Assembly: GCF_003410055.1 (NCBI RefSeq)
Contig: NZ_QUZK01000033.1
Span: forward strand, 1-64,000
Origin: Wenzhouxiangella sediminis
Lineage (GTDB): Bacteria; Pseudomonadota; Gammaproteobacteria; Xanthomonadales; Wenzhouxiangellaceae
Reading direction: 5' to 3'
DNA: 64,000 nt
The translations under genes were made by a program, and so were the position numbers. This document shows, in pieces, positions 46,474 to 55,055 of this stretch. Positions within the stretch are counted from its first letter, which is position 1, and each line of letters starts with the position of its first letter. Below the pieces are notes generated by a model that was not told where the DNA came from, searched no databases, and saw nothing but the letters and a program-made list of their open reading frames with translations.

Positions 46474-49149
46474 ATGGTGCAACAGTATCCCCATCCCGAC
46501 GACATCGATTCGCAGGAGACTCAGGAGTGGCTCGAGTCGCTGGCCGCGGTCGTCGACCGTGACGGCCCGGAGCGAGCGCACTTTCTGCTCGAACGCTGTG
46601 TCGAGCTCGCTCGTCGATCCGGGGCGCATCTGCCGTTCGACCTGACGACCGCCTACATCAACACGATTCCGCCGCATCGCGAGCCCAACATGCCAGGCGA
46701 CGGCTCGCTGGAGCGGCGCATTCGTTCGATCATCCGCTGGAACGCCATGGCCATGGTCGTTCGCGCCGCGCGCCGAGGCGGTGAACTGGGTGGGCATATC
46801 GCCAGCTTCGCCTCGGCGGCCACGCTCTACGACGTGGGCTTCAATCATTTCTTCAAGGGGCCGGATCACGAGGACGGCGGCGACCTGGTCTACATCCAGG
46901 GCCATTCCTCGCCGGGCATCTATGCCCGCGCCTTTCTCGAGGGGCGCCTGAGCGAGGAGCAGCTCGACGGCTTCCGCCAGGAAGTCGACGGCGAGGGCAT
47001 CAGCTCCTATCCGCATCCCTGGCTGATGCCGGATTTCTGGCAGTTTCCGACGGTGTCGATGGGCCTGGGCCCCATCATGTCGATCTACCAGGCGCGTTTC
47101 CTCAAGTACCTGACCAACCGCGGTATCACCGACGCGAGCAAGCGCAAGGTCTGGAGCTTCCTGGGCGACGGCGAGATGGACGAGCCCGAATCGCTGGGCG
47201 CGATCTCGCTCGCCGGCCGCGAGAAGCTCGACAACCTGGTCTTCGTGGTCAACTGCAACCTGCAGCGTCTCGACGGTCCGGTGCGCGGCAACGGCAAGAT
47301 CATCCAGGAGCTGGAAGGCTTCTTCCGGGGTGCGGGCTGGAACGTCGTCAAGGTCATCTGGGGCTCCTACTGGGATCCGCTGCTGGCGCGCGACACCAAG
47401 GGCCTGCTGCGCCGCCGCATGGAAGAAGCGCTCGACGGCGACTACCAGAAGTACAAGGCCAACGACGGCGCCTACGTGCGCGAGCATTTCTTCGGCGCAT
47501 ACGACGAATTGAAGGAAATGGTCGCCGATATGTCCGACGAGGACATCTGGCGGCTCAACCGCGGTGGCCACGATCCGCACAAGATCCACGCGGCCTACCA
47601 CGCCGCGACTCACACCGAAGGCCGCCCGACCGTCATCCTGGCCAAGACGATCAAGGGTTACGGCCTGGGTGAATCGGGCGAGGGTCAGAACATCTCGCAC
47701 CAGCAGAAGAAGCTCGACGACGAGGGCGTGAAGTACTTCCGCGATCGTTTCAACGTGCCGGTCTCCGACGAAAGCCTCTCCGAGGTGCCGTACTTCCATC
47801 CCGGCGAGGACTCCGAGGAAGTGAAGTACATGAAGAAGCGGCGGGAAGAACTCGGCGGCTTCCTGCCTCAGCGCAAGGTCGAAGCGGAGAAGCTCGAGGT
47901 GCCGGGCCTGGACGATTTCTCCAAGGTGATGGAATCGAGCGGCGAGCGCGAGATCTCGACCACCATGGCCTTCGTGCGCTGCCTGACCGTGATGCTGCGC
48001 GACAAGAACATCAAGAAGCACGTCGTGCCGATCATCTGCGACGAGGCGCGCACCTTCGGCATGGAGGGGCTGTTCCGCCAGATCGGCATCTACGCTCCCT
48101 TCGGGCAGCTCTACGAGCCGGTCGATTCGGACCAGCTTGCTTATTACAAGGAAGCCAAGGAAGGCCAGGTCTTGCAGGAAGGCATCACCGAAGCCGGTTC
48201 GATGAGCTCCTGGATCGCCGCGGCGACCAGCTACGCCTCGACCGGCGTGCCGATGATTCCCTTCTACGCCTTCTACTCGATGTTCGGATTCCAGCGCATC
48301 CAGGACCTGGCCTGGGCGGCCGGCGACATGCGCGCCAAGGGCTTCCTCATCGGCGGCACGTCGGGGCGAACCACCCTCAACGGCGAAGGCCTGCAGCACG
48401 AGGACGGCCACAGCCAGGTGCAGGCCGGGCTGATTCCCAACTGCGTGTCCTACGACCCGACCTTCGCCTACGAGCTGGCGGTGATCCTGCAGGACGGCCT
48501 GCGTCGCATGTACGGTGAGGGCGAGGATGTCTACTACTACATCACCGTGCTCAACGAGAACTATCCGCAGCCCGACATGCCCGAGGGTGCCGAGGAAGGC
48601 ATTCGCAAGGGCATGTACCTGTTCCGCGAGGGCGGAAACGACAAGGACAAGCCGCGCGTCCAGCTGATGGGATCCGGTTCGATCCTGCGTGAAGTGATCG
48701 CAGCGGCCGACATCCTGAAGGACGACTACGGCGTCGAAGCCGACATCTGGTCGGTGACGAGCTTCAACGAGGTGCGCAAGGAAGGCTACGAGGTCAGCCG
48801 GCGCAACCGGCTCAAACCCGACGAATCGTCGAAGACGCCCTATGTCACCGGCCTGCTCAAGGATCGCCAGGGCCCCGCGATCGCAGCGACCGATTACGTA
48901 CGCGCTTTCGCCGACCAGGTGCGCGAGTTCGTCCCCCAGGATGAATACATCGTTTTGGGCACCGACGGTTACGGCCGCTCGGATACGCGCGAGAACCTGC
49001 GCCGATTCTTCGAGGTGGATCGCTACAACGTGGCCTGGGCCGCGCTGGTCGGGCTCAACCGTGAAGGCAAGTTCGACGACGACAAGCTGGTCAAGGCCAG
49101 AAGCGCGCTGAACATCGATCCCGAAAAGCCGTTGCCGACGACGGTATGA
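46474..49149 (+). CDS. aceE: Pyruvate dehydrogenase E1 component (homodimeric type)
   Basis: An 891-residue E1 of usual length. It decarboxylates pyruvate on thiamine diphosphate and passes the acetyl group to the E2 lipoyl arm. Landmarks are the N-terminal PNMPGDGSLERRIRSIIRWN, the TPP/Mg loop GDGEMDEPES (about residue 231), VFVVNCNLQRLDGPVRGNGK, and DEARTFGMEGLFRQIGIY. It is followed by aceF, an aspartic protease gene and lpd in one direction, forming the PDH operon. Confidence 0.98.
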   Translation: MVQQYPHPDDIDSQETQEWLESLAAVVDRDGPERAHFLLERCVELARRSGAHLPFDLTTAYINTIPPHREPNMPGDGSLERRIRSIIRWNAMAMVVRAARRGGELGGHIASFASAATLYDVGFNHFFKGPDHEDGGDLVYIQGHSSPGIYARAFLEGRLSEEQLDGFRQEVDGEGISSYPHPWLMPDFWQFPTVSMGLGPIMSIYQARFLKYLTNRGITDASKRKVWSFLGDGEMDEPESLGAISLAGREKLDNLVFVVNCNLQRLDGPVRGNGKIIQELEGFFRGAGWNVVKVIWGSYWDPLLARDTKGLLRRRMEEALDGDYQKYKANDGAYVREHFFGAYDELKEMVADMSDEDIWRLNRGGHDPHKIHAAYHAATHTEGRPTVILAKTIKGYGLGESGEGQNISHQQKKLDDEGVKYFRDRFNVPVSDESLSEVPYFHPGEDSEEVKYMKKRREELGGFLPQRKVEAEKLEVPGLDDFSKVMESSGEREISTTMAFVRCLTVMLRDKNIKKHVVPIICDEARTFGMEGLFRQIGIYAPFGQLYEPVDSDQLAYYKEAKEGQVLQEGITEAGSMSSWIAAATSYASTGVPMIPFYAFYSMFGFQRIQDLAWAAGDMRAKGFLIGGTSGRTTLNGEGLQHEDGHSQVQAGLIPNCVSYDPTFAYELAVILQDGLRRMYGEGEDVYYYITVLNENYPQPDMPEGAEEGIRKGMYLFREGGNDKDKPRVQLMGSGSILREVIAAADILKDDYGVEADIWSVTSFNEVRKEGYEVSRRNRLKPDESSKTPYVTGLLKDRQGPAIAATDYVRAFADQVREFVPQDEYIVLGTDGYGRSDTRENLRRFFEVDRYNVAWAALVGLNREGKFDDDKLVKARSALNIDPEKPLPTTV

Positions 49150-49207
49150 CGGCAAACGGGTATGGGCGCGCAGGTCACGGACTCAGACAGACAACGAGAC
49201 GAATGCG

Positions 49208-50623
49208 ATGAGCAATAGACAAGAGATCAAGGTCCCCGATATCGGCGATTTCGACAAGGTGCCGGTCATCGAGGTGCTGGTATCGGAAGGCGACGAGATC
49301 GAGAAGGAGCAGTCGCTGGTCACCCTCGAGTCGGACAAGGCGACCATGGAAGTGCCTGCTTCGACGGGCGGCAAGCTCGTCGAGCTGAAGGTTTCCGAGG
49401 GCGATGAGGTCGGGGAAGGCGATGTCATTGCCGTTGTCGAAGTGGCTTCGGAGAGCGAGTCGGAGGCTTCCGATGACGATGGCTCCGGGGATGAAGAAGA
49501 AAAGGGTTCAGGGGCGTCTTCGGATGACACTGAGGAGGCTGATGGATCCGCTGGCTCCGACAATGGCGACGAAGCCCGCCCTGAAACCCGAAACCTGAAA
49601 CCTGAAACCTCATCCGACGGAGACGGCGAACGCTCAGCCAGTAAGGGGTCCGCTAGAGGCGATGAGCTGCCAGCTCCGCCGGTGCCTTTCGACGGCATGG
49701 ATCAGGATCCTTCGAAGCTGCCGCACGCCTCGCCGGCGGTGCGCAAGCTCGCGCGCGAGTTGGGGGTCGATCTGACCGGCGTTTCGGGGTCGGGCCGCAA
49801 GGGTCGAATTACCGAGGAGGATTTGAAGGGTCACGTCAAGCAGACGATGGAATCCGGCGGCGCTGGCGCAGCCGGCGGTGTCGGCCTGAACATTGCCGAG
49901 CCGCCGCAGGTCGACTTCTCGAAGTTCGGCGAGATCGTCGAAGAGAAGCTTTCGCGCATCAAGCAGATTTCCGGCCCCAACCTGCATCGCAACTGGGTGT
50001 CGATTCCGCACGTCACGCAGTTCGACGAGGCCGACATCACCGAGATGGAGGCCTTCCGCAAGGCCAACAAGAAGGCCGCCGAGGACGCCGGCACCAAGAT
50101 GACGCCGCTGGTCTTCCTGATCAAGGCGGTGGTCGCTGCGCTGAAGCAGTTTCCGCACTTCAATGCCTCGCTGTCGAACGACGGCAAGTCGCTCATCAAG
50201 AAGAAGTACTTCCACATCGGCGTGGCCGTCGACACGCCCAACGGCCTGGTCGTGCCGGTCATCCGGGATGCCGACCGGAAGGGCCTGATCGAGCTGGCGC
50301 AGGAACTCACCGACCTGTCCACGCGCGCCCGCGACGGCAAGCTCAAGGGCGATGAGATGAAGGGTGGCTGCTTCTCGATTTCGAGCCTGGGCGGCATCGG
50401 CGGCACGGCGTTCACGCCGATCATCAACGCCCCCGAACTGGCCATCCTGGGCGTGTCGCGCTCGGAGACGAAGCCGGTCTGGGATGGTGGGGCGTTCCAG
50501 CCGCGCCTGATGCTGCCGCTGTCGCTGTCCTACGACCACCGGGTGATCGATGGCGCGGACGCGGCGCGCTTCACCCGCTACCTGGCCGAGCAGCTCGAGG
50601 ATTTGAGGCGCCTGCTGCTTTGA
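49208..50623 (+). CDS. aceF: Dihydrolipoyllysine acetyltransferase (PDH E2)
   Basis: A 471-residue E2 with one lipoyl domain (about 1-80, lipoyl Lys44 in LESDKATMEVP), a long acidic Ser/Glu/Asp linker (80-155), a peripheral-subunit-binding domain (SPAVRKLARELGVDLTGVSG, then KGRITEEDL) and the catalytic domain ending DHRVIDGADAARF. Many gammaproteobacterial E2s have two or three lipoyl domains. The linker contains RPETRNLKPETSSD (124-137), encoded by a CCTGAAACC repeat that recurs identically in lpd. Confidence 0.96.
   Translation: MSNRQEIKVPDIGDFDKVPVIEVLVSEGDEIEKEQSLVTLESDKATMEVPASTGGKLVELKVSEGDEVGEGDVIAVVEVASESESEASDDDGSGDEEEKGSGASSDDTEEADGSAGSDNGDEARPETRNLKPETSSDGDGERSASKGSARGDELPAPPVPFDGMDQDPSKLPHASPAVRKLARELGVDLTGVSGSGRKGRITEEDLKGHVKQTMESGGAGAAGGVGLNIAEPPQVDFSKFGEIVEEKLSRIKQISGPNLHRNWVSIPHVTQFDEADITEMEAFRKANKKAAEDAGTKMTPLVFLIKAVVAALKQFPHFNASLSNDGKSLIKKKYFHIGVAVDTPNGLVVPVIRDADRKGLIELAQELTDLSTRARDGKLKGDEMKGGCFSISSLGGIGGTAFTPIINAPELAILGVSRSETKPVWDGGAFQPRLMLPLSLSYDHRVIDGADAARFTRYLAEQLEDLRRLLL
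49577..49617 (+). repeat. CCTGAAACC repeat inside aceF linker
   Basis: Forty-one bases containing tandem CCTGAAA units are identical to 51660-51700 in lpd. A shorter GGGTTCAGGGG unit in the opposite sense lies upstream at 49504-49514. The same units occur non-coding at 6525-6576. Confidence 0.8.
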
Positions 50624-51120
50624 GCCAGCACCGCACCGGTTTCGGCATGATGCTGGCCGCCGCGGTCGGCTTCCTGCTGTTGCTGACATTCGTGTTTTCG
50701 GGCCTGATCGATGATCGGCGCAACCCCAACCAGCAGGTGCAGAGCCAGCGCGTGGGCGGTGGCGTGGAGGTCGTCCTGGATTCCGACCGGCAGGGACATT
50801 TCATCGCCAGCGGCGCCATCAACGGCCGCGACGTGACTTTCCTGGTCGACACCGGGGCCACGCTGGTGTCCGTGCCCGAGGACATGGCCGATGAGCTCGG
50901 CCTGGAGCGCATGGCCCGAATCGGCCTGGAAACCGCCGCCGGCCCGGTCACCGGCTGGATGACGCGCATCGACGAGGTGCGCCTGGGCGAGATTGTGCAG
51001 CGCGATGTGCGTGCCGCGATCAGCCCCGGCCGCAGCGAAACGATCCTGCTGGGGATGAGCTTCCTGCGGGATCTGGAGATGACCCAGTCCGACGGCCAGT
51101 TGCGCCTGATGACAAACTGA
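50620..51120 (+). CDS. Membrane-anchored retropepsin-like aspartic protease (TIGR02281 type)
   Basis: About 166 residues, with one N-terminal helix (GFGMMLAAAVGFLLLLTFVF) and a single-lobe aspartic protease domain. The catalytic site is FLVDTGATLVSVP, preceded by a flap-like GHFIASGAINGRDV and followed by ILLGMSFLRDLEM, as in TIGR02281-type clan AA proteins. The start is TTG 50620, overlapping the aceF stop; an ATG at 50647 is the alternative. Its placement between E2 and E3 is unexpected and its substrate unknown. Confidence 0.85.
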   Translation: MSQHRTGFGMMLAAAVGFLLLLTFVFSGLIDDRRNPNQQVQSQRVGGGVEVVLDSDRQGHFIASGAINGRDVTFLVDTGATLVSVPEDMADELGLERMARIGLETAAGPVTGWMTRIDEVRLGEIVQRDVRAAISPGRSETILLGMSFLRDLEMTQSDGQLRLMTN

Positions 51121-51139
51121 TTGACCGAGTTTATGGAAG

Positions 51140-51238
51140 CCGCAGATCACGGTGATTTGCGCAGATTCTTTCGTGGGTTTCTTGTCCACGGATCCCGGTC
51201 GGAGATATCCGATCCGCTGCAATCTGCATAGTCTGCGG
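51140..51238. repeat. MITE-like element with CCGCAGA ends
   Basis: The left end, CCGCAGATCACGG and GATTTGCGCAGATT (51140-51166), is mirrored by the right end, AATCTGCATAGTCTGCGG (51221-51238). The inverted repeat is imperfect but shares CCGCAGA and GCAGATT. It fills the gap between the aspartic protease gene and lpd and resembles, in style only, the element at 5.3 kb. Confidence 0.5.
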
Positions 51239-51272
51239 TTCAAACAAACTCCAGAAGCTGGAGACGCATGTC

Positions 51273-53123
51273 ATGAGCAATAGACAAGAGATCAAGGTTC
51301 CCGACATCGGCGATTTCGACAAGGTGCCCGTCATCGAGGTGCTGGTCGCCGAGGGTGACGAACTGGAGGCCGAGCAGTCGCTGATCACGCTCGAGTCCGA
51401 CAAGGCGACGATGGAAGTTCCGTCGCCGGCGGCCGGCAAGCTGGTCGAGCTGAAGGTCTCAGAAGGTGATGAGGTCGGGGAAGGGGATGTCATTGGCGTG
51501 TTGGAGGTTTCCGAAGAGTCTGGCGAAGACTCCGCCGAAGGTGGCTCCGATCATGAAGAAGAAAGGGGTTCAGGGTTCAGTGTTCAGGGTTCAGGGGAGT
51601 CGTCGGATGACGCTGGCGAAGCCGAAGAGCCCGCCGGTTCCGGCGAGGGTGACGAAGGCCGCCCTGAAACCCGAAACCTGAAACCTGAAACCTCATCCGA
51701 TCCGACCGATCACGATCATGAATATGACCTCGCCGTGCTGGGTTCGGGGCCGGCCGGGTATACGGCGGCCTTCCGGGCCGCGGACCTGGGGCTGAAGGTG
51801 GCGCTGATCGAGCGTTACGACTCGATCGGGGGCGTGTGCCTCAACGTCGGCTGCATTCCGTCCAAGGCGCTGCTTCACGTCGGGCAGGTGATCGATTCGG
51901 CCGCGCACCTGGGCGAGCACGGGGTGTCCTTCGGCGAGCCCGATATCGATATCGACAAGCTCAGGGGCTTCAAGGACTCGGTGGTCGAGAAGCTTACCGG
52001 CGGCCTGGCCGGCATGGCCAGGAAGCGCAAGGTAGAGATCGTCCAGGGCATGGGCCAGTTCAGCGGCGAGCACGAACTGGTCGTCGAGCACGAGGGCTCC
52101 GAGCGCACCGTCGGTTTCAATCAGTGCATCATCGCCGCCGGCTCGCGGGTGATCGAGATTCCCAACGTGCCCTGGGACGACGATCGCGTGATGGATTCGA
52201 CCGGCGCGCTGGAACTGGCCGACGTGCCCGAACGACTGCTGGTGATCGGCGGGGGCATCATCGGGCTCGAGATGGCCTGCGTCTATCGCGCCCTGGGCTC
52301 GAAGGTCACTGTCGTGGAGATGATGAAACAGCTCATGCCCGGCGCGGACGCCGACCTGGTCAAGCCGTTGCAGCAGCACCTCAAGAAGCAGGGCGTCGAA
52401 TTCCACCTCGACACGAAGGTCGAGAAAGTGGAGGCTGGCGACAGCGCCCTGACCGCTCACCTGGACGGCAAGGATGCGCCGGACAGCGCCGATTTCGATC
52501 GCGTGCTGGTCTGCGTGGGTCGCCGTCCCAACGGCGACCAGCTCAACGCGGAAGCCGCCGGCGTCGAAGTCGATGACAAGGGCTTCATCGCCGTTGACGG
52601 GCAGATGCGAACGAACCGGGGCCACATCTTCGCCATCGGCGACATCGTCGGCCAGCCGATGCTGGCCCACAAGGGTTCCTACGAAGGCAAGGTGGCCGCC
52701 GAGGTCGCCGCCGGCCACAAGCGTGCCGCCGATGCACGCGTGATTCCGTCGGTGGCCTACACCGACCCCGAAGTGGCCTGGGTCGGCCTGACCGAAGGGC
52801 AGGCGAAGGACCAGGGTATCGACTATGGTGTCGGCAAGTTCCCCTGGGCGGCTTCCGGCCGTGCGCTCGGCATGGACCGTTCCGAGGGTTTCACCAAGCT
52901 GATCTTCGAGAAGGGCAGCGACCGGTTGATCGGCGCGGGCGTCGTGGGAATGCACGCCGGCGACCTGATCGCCGAACTGGCCCTGGCCATCGAGATGGGT
53001 TGCGATGCGGCCGATATCGGCCTGACCATCCACCCGCATCCGACCCTGTCGGAATCGGTGATGATGGCGGCCGAGGCTTACGAGGGCACGATCACCGACC
53101 TGTACATGCCGAAGAAGGGCTGA
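51273..53123 (+). CDS. lpdA: Dihydrolipoyl dehydrogenase (PDH E3) with N-terminal lipoyl domain
   Basis: A 616-residue E3. The N-terminal lipoyl domain (1-80, Lys44) is almost identical to that of the adjacent E2, then comes a repeat-encoded linker (85-145), then the flavoenzyme. This has the FAD motif LGSGPAGYTAAFRAADLG, redox disulfide Cys189-x4-Cys194 (GVCLNVGC), NAD motif VIGGGIIGLEMA and the C-terminal HPHPTLSE catalytic His-Glu. It reoxidises dihydrolipoamide with NAD. The lipoyl-E3 fusion is known from Neisseria and Ralstonia relatives. Confidence 0.97.
   Translation: MSNRQEIKVPDIGDFDKVPVIEVLVAEGDELEAEQSLITLESDKATMEVPSPAAGKLVELKVSEGDEVGEGDVIGVLEVSEESGEDSAEGGSDHEEERGSGFSVQGSGESSDDAGEAEEPAGSGEGDEGRPETRNLKPETSSDPTDHDHEYDLAVLGSGPAGYTAAFRAADLGLKVALIERYDSIGGVCLNVGCIPSKALLHVGQVIDSAAHLGEHGVSFGEPDIDIDKLRGFKDSVVEKLTGGLAGMARKRKVEIVQGMGQFSGEHELVVEHEGSERTVGFNQCIIAAGSRVIEIPNVPWDDDRVMDSTGALELADVPERLLVIGGGIIGLEMACVYRALGSKVTVVEMMKQLMPGADADLVKPLQQHLKKQGVEFHLDTKVEKVEAGDSALTAHLDGKDAPDSADFDRVLVCVGRRPNGDQLNAEAAGVEVDDKGFIAVDGQMRTNRGHIFAIGDIVGQPMLAHKGSYEGKVAAEVAAGHKRAADARVIPSVAYTDPEVAWVGLTEGQAKDQGIDYGVGKFPWAASGRALGMDRSEGFTKLIFEKGSDRLIGAGVVGMHAGDLIAELALAIEMGCDAADIGLTIHPHPTLSESVMMAAEAYEGTITDLYMPKKG
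51566..51597 (+). repeat. GTTCAGG tandem repeat inside lpd linker
   Basis: Four GTTCAGG/GTTCAGT units encode GFSVQGSGESS-type residues. The opposite-sense units CCTGAAA lie at 51664-51695, so the linker-coding DNA looks like one repeat element with inverted ends. Confidence 0.75.
51660..51700 (+). repeat. CCTGAAACC repeat inside lpd linker
   Basis: Forty-one bases identical to 49577-49617 in aceF, encoding RPETRNLKPETSSD at residues 130-143. Surrounding linker codons are also similar between the two genes but not identical. Confidence 0.8.
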
Positions 53124-53169
53124 CCGGGTCCGGCAGGGCGATTGACCGAACTTTGGTGCTTTTGCAACA

Positions 53170-53193
53170 TTACATTAACTAGTGCTAATGTAA
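53170..53193. promoter_or_regulatory. Candidate operator upstream of the pentaheme cytochrome
   Basis: TTACATTA (53170-53177) and TAATGTAA (53186-53193) form a perfect inverted repeat with an 8-base spacer centred on ACTAGT-like sequence. It lies 33 bases before the start codon, overlapping the likely core promoter, which fits a repressor or redox-regulator site. The AT-rich composition stands out from its surroundings. Confidence 0.55.
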
Positions 53194-53225
53194 AAGGGTC
53201 TTTTCCCTGATTCGAGGAATTGCCC

Positions 53226-54962
53226 GTGGCCTCCAATGCCAGAGTTGAAAGCGCGCGCTGCCGCGCCCGATTGAACGCCCAGCCGGGCCCCCGCTTGCTG
53301 TTGGCGTTCTGGCTCGTCACCATGGTTCCGGCGGCCCTGGCGCAGCAAATCACCGGCCGGGTCATCGATGCCGACAGCGGCCAGCCCGTGGTCGGCGCGA
53401 GAGTCCACGAGCAGGCCCGTCCCGCCCTCGATGTCGTGATCACCGACGCCCAGGGGCAATTTGCGCTGCCGGTGTCCGCCGGTGCGACCAACGTGCCCGT
53501 TGCGGCTGCCTTGCCGTATTCCGTCGACGCTCCGGTCAATTACGAAACCGAAGTCGATCTCGCCGACGAGGGCGACGACATCGTCATTTCGCTGCGGCCG
53601 ATCCCCGACCAGGAGAACGTGGACTACCAGCCCATCGTGGGCGCGCCTCCGGAAGGCTGCGGCAGCTGTCATACCGAGCAGTACGCCCAGTGGCAGGAGA
53701 GCAATCACTCGCGGGCGGCGGTCAATGTGCGCGTGCGCGATCTCTACTCTGGAGACGGCACCGGGGACGGCACCGGCCCCGAGGCCGACGGCTACGTGTT
53801 CACCGAACTGCACGACGCTGAAGACACGGGGTTCTGCGCGACCTGCCACTCGCCCAACGAGAACCCGGCCGATCCCGGCGGCGTGAAATTCAACGAAACC
53901 TCGACCGCGGCCGGGCTGGAAGGTGTGACCTGCACCAGCTGCCACCAGCTCCACGTCATCAACGATGACATCGAGTCGATTCACTTGTTGGGCACTTCCG
54001 AGTTCCGGTTCCCCCTCTCTTTTCGCGGCGGCAATGAAGTGACCCACGAGCATGTCTGGGGGCCGCTTGACGATGTTGGCTTCGGGCAGATGCGGGCGGC
54101 TTATGCCCCGTTTTTCAAGACGTCGAAGATGTGCGCACAGTGCCACGAGTACGAGAACCCGGAGACCGGTGCGCCCGGCCAGGACACCTACAGTGAATGG
54201 CTGGGTTCTCCCGCAGCCGCCGCCGGCGTGCAGTGCCAGACCTGTCACATGCCGGAGGCCGACGCGCCGGGACCGATCGCCGCCATCGGTGCGGCACCGC
54301 AACGCCCCGCCGAACAGCGTCATGACCACAGTTTCCCGGGCGTCTATTCGGGTGTGCTCGGCGATCCTGTCGAACTGGAGGTCGAGATCGAGCCGACCGG
54401 AGCCAGGGTGGAAATCGTCACCCGGGTTCACAACCGGGTGACCGGGCATGACTGGCCGACGGGCGTGGACGTGCGCAATGCCATGCTGGTCGTCGAGGTC
54501 TCACTCAACGGCGAGGCTCTCGTTCAGGTCGCCGGCGACCAGGTGCCCGGCTGGGCGAATGATGCCGAACCGGGCGTCCAGCCCGGTGACTTCGGCGGGC
54601 TCGCCGGTCGAGGTTATGCGCACGTTCTGGAAGGGCGTATCAACGGCGAAGGTCCGGTGGTCAGCCCCGTCAATTTCATCGATGCTGATGCGCTCGTGTC
54701 CCACAGCACGATTCCGCCCGGGCAGACGGATCTCGGCCGGTTCTCCTTCGAACTGCCGCCCACCGCGTTGCCCGGCGACGAACTGGCGGTGCGGGCCCGC
54801 GTGGTCTACCGCCGGGTCTGGCGTGAAATCGCGGTAACCAAGGGCTGGACCGAACAGGACTTCGATGAGCCCTGGGAGCGGGTGGTCGAGGATCAGACGA
54901 TCACCCGTAGCCTGACGGAAGGTGACCTGGACCGCATCTTCTTCGACCGCTTCGGCTCGTGA
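53226..54962 (+). CDS. Secreted pentaheme c-type cytochrome with carboxypeptidase-regulatory-like domain
   Basis: A 578-residue exported protein. The signal peptide ends ALAQQ. It contains one carboxypeptidase-regulatory-like domain (ITGRVIDADSGQPVVGARV), five c-heme motifs (CGSCH, CATCH, CTSCH, CAQCH, CQTCH) spaced as in cytochrome c554-like proteins, a beta-rich C-domain, and the tail DLDRIFFDRFGS. GTG 53226 is chosen because GAGGA lies 7 bases upstream. A periplasmic or surface electron-transfer role is inferred. A palindromic operator candidate precedes it. Confidence 0.9.
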   Translation: MASNARVESARCRARLNAQPGPRLLLAFWLVTMVPAALAQQITGRVIDADSGQPVVGARVHEQARPALDVVITDAQGQFALPVSAGATNVPVAAALPYSVDAPVNYETEVDLADEGDDIVISLRPIPDQENVDYQPIVGAPPEGCGSCHTEQYAQWQESNHSRAAVNVRVRDLYSGDGTGDGTGPEADGYVFTELHDAEDTGFCATCHSPNENPADPGGVKFNETSTAAGLEGVTCTSCHQLHVINDDIESIHLLGTSEFRFPLSFRGGNEVTHEHVWGPLDDVGFGQMRAAYAPFFKTSKMCAQCHEYENPETGAPGQDTYSEWLGSPAAAAGVQCQTCHMPEADAPGPIAAIGAAPQRPAEQRHDHSFPGVYSGVLGDPVELEVEIEPTGARVEIVTRVHNRVTGHDWPTGVDVRNAMLVVEVSLNGEALVQVAGDQVPGWANDAEPGVQPGDFGGLAGRGYAHVLEGRINGEGPVVSPVNFIDADALVSHSTIPPGQTDLGRFSFELPPTALPGDELAVRARVVYRRVWREIAVTKGWTEQDFDEPWERVVEDQTITRSLTEGDLDRIFFDRFGS

Positions 54963-55055
54963 GCCGATGCGTGCCTGAAGTCCGGCCGCGAGCGTCGTCA
55001 TTCGTGATACGGAGTAGACTGCGAGCCTGAGTCGCCGTCCGAGAGACGATCCGGG

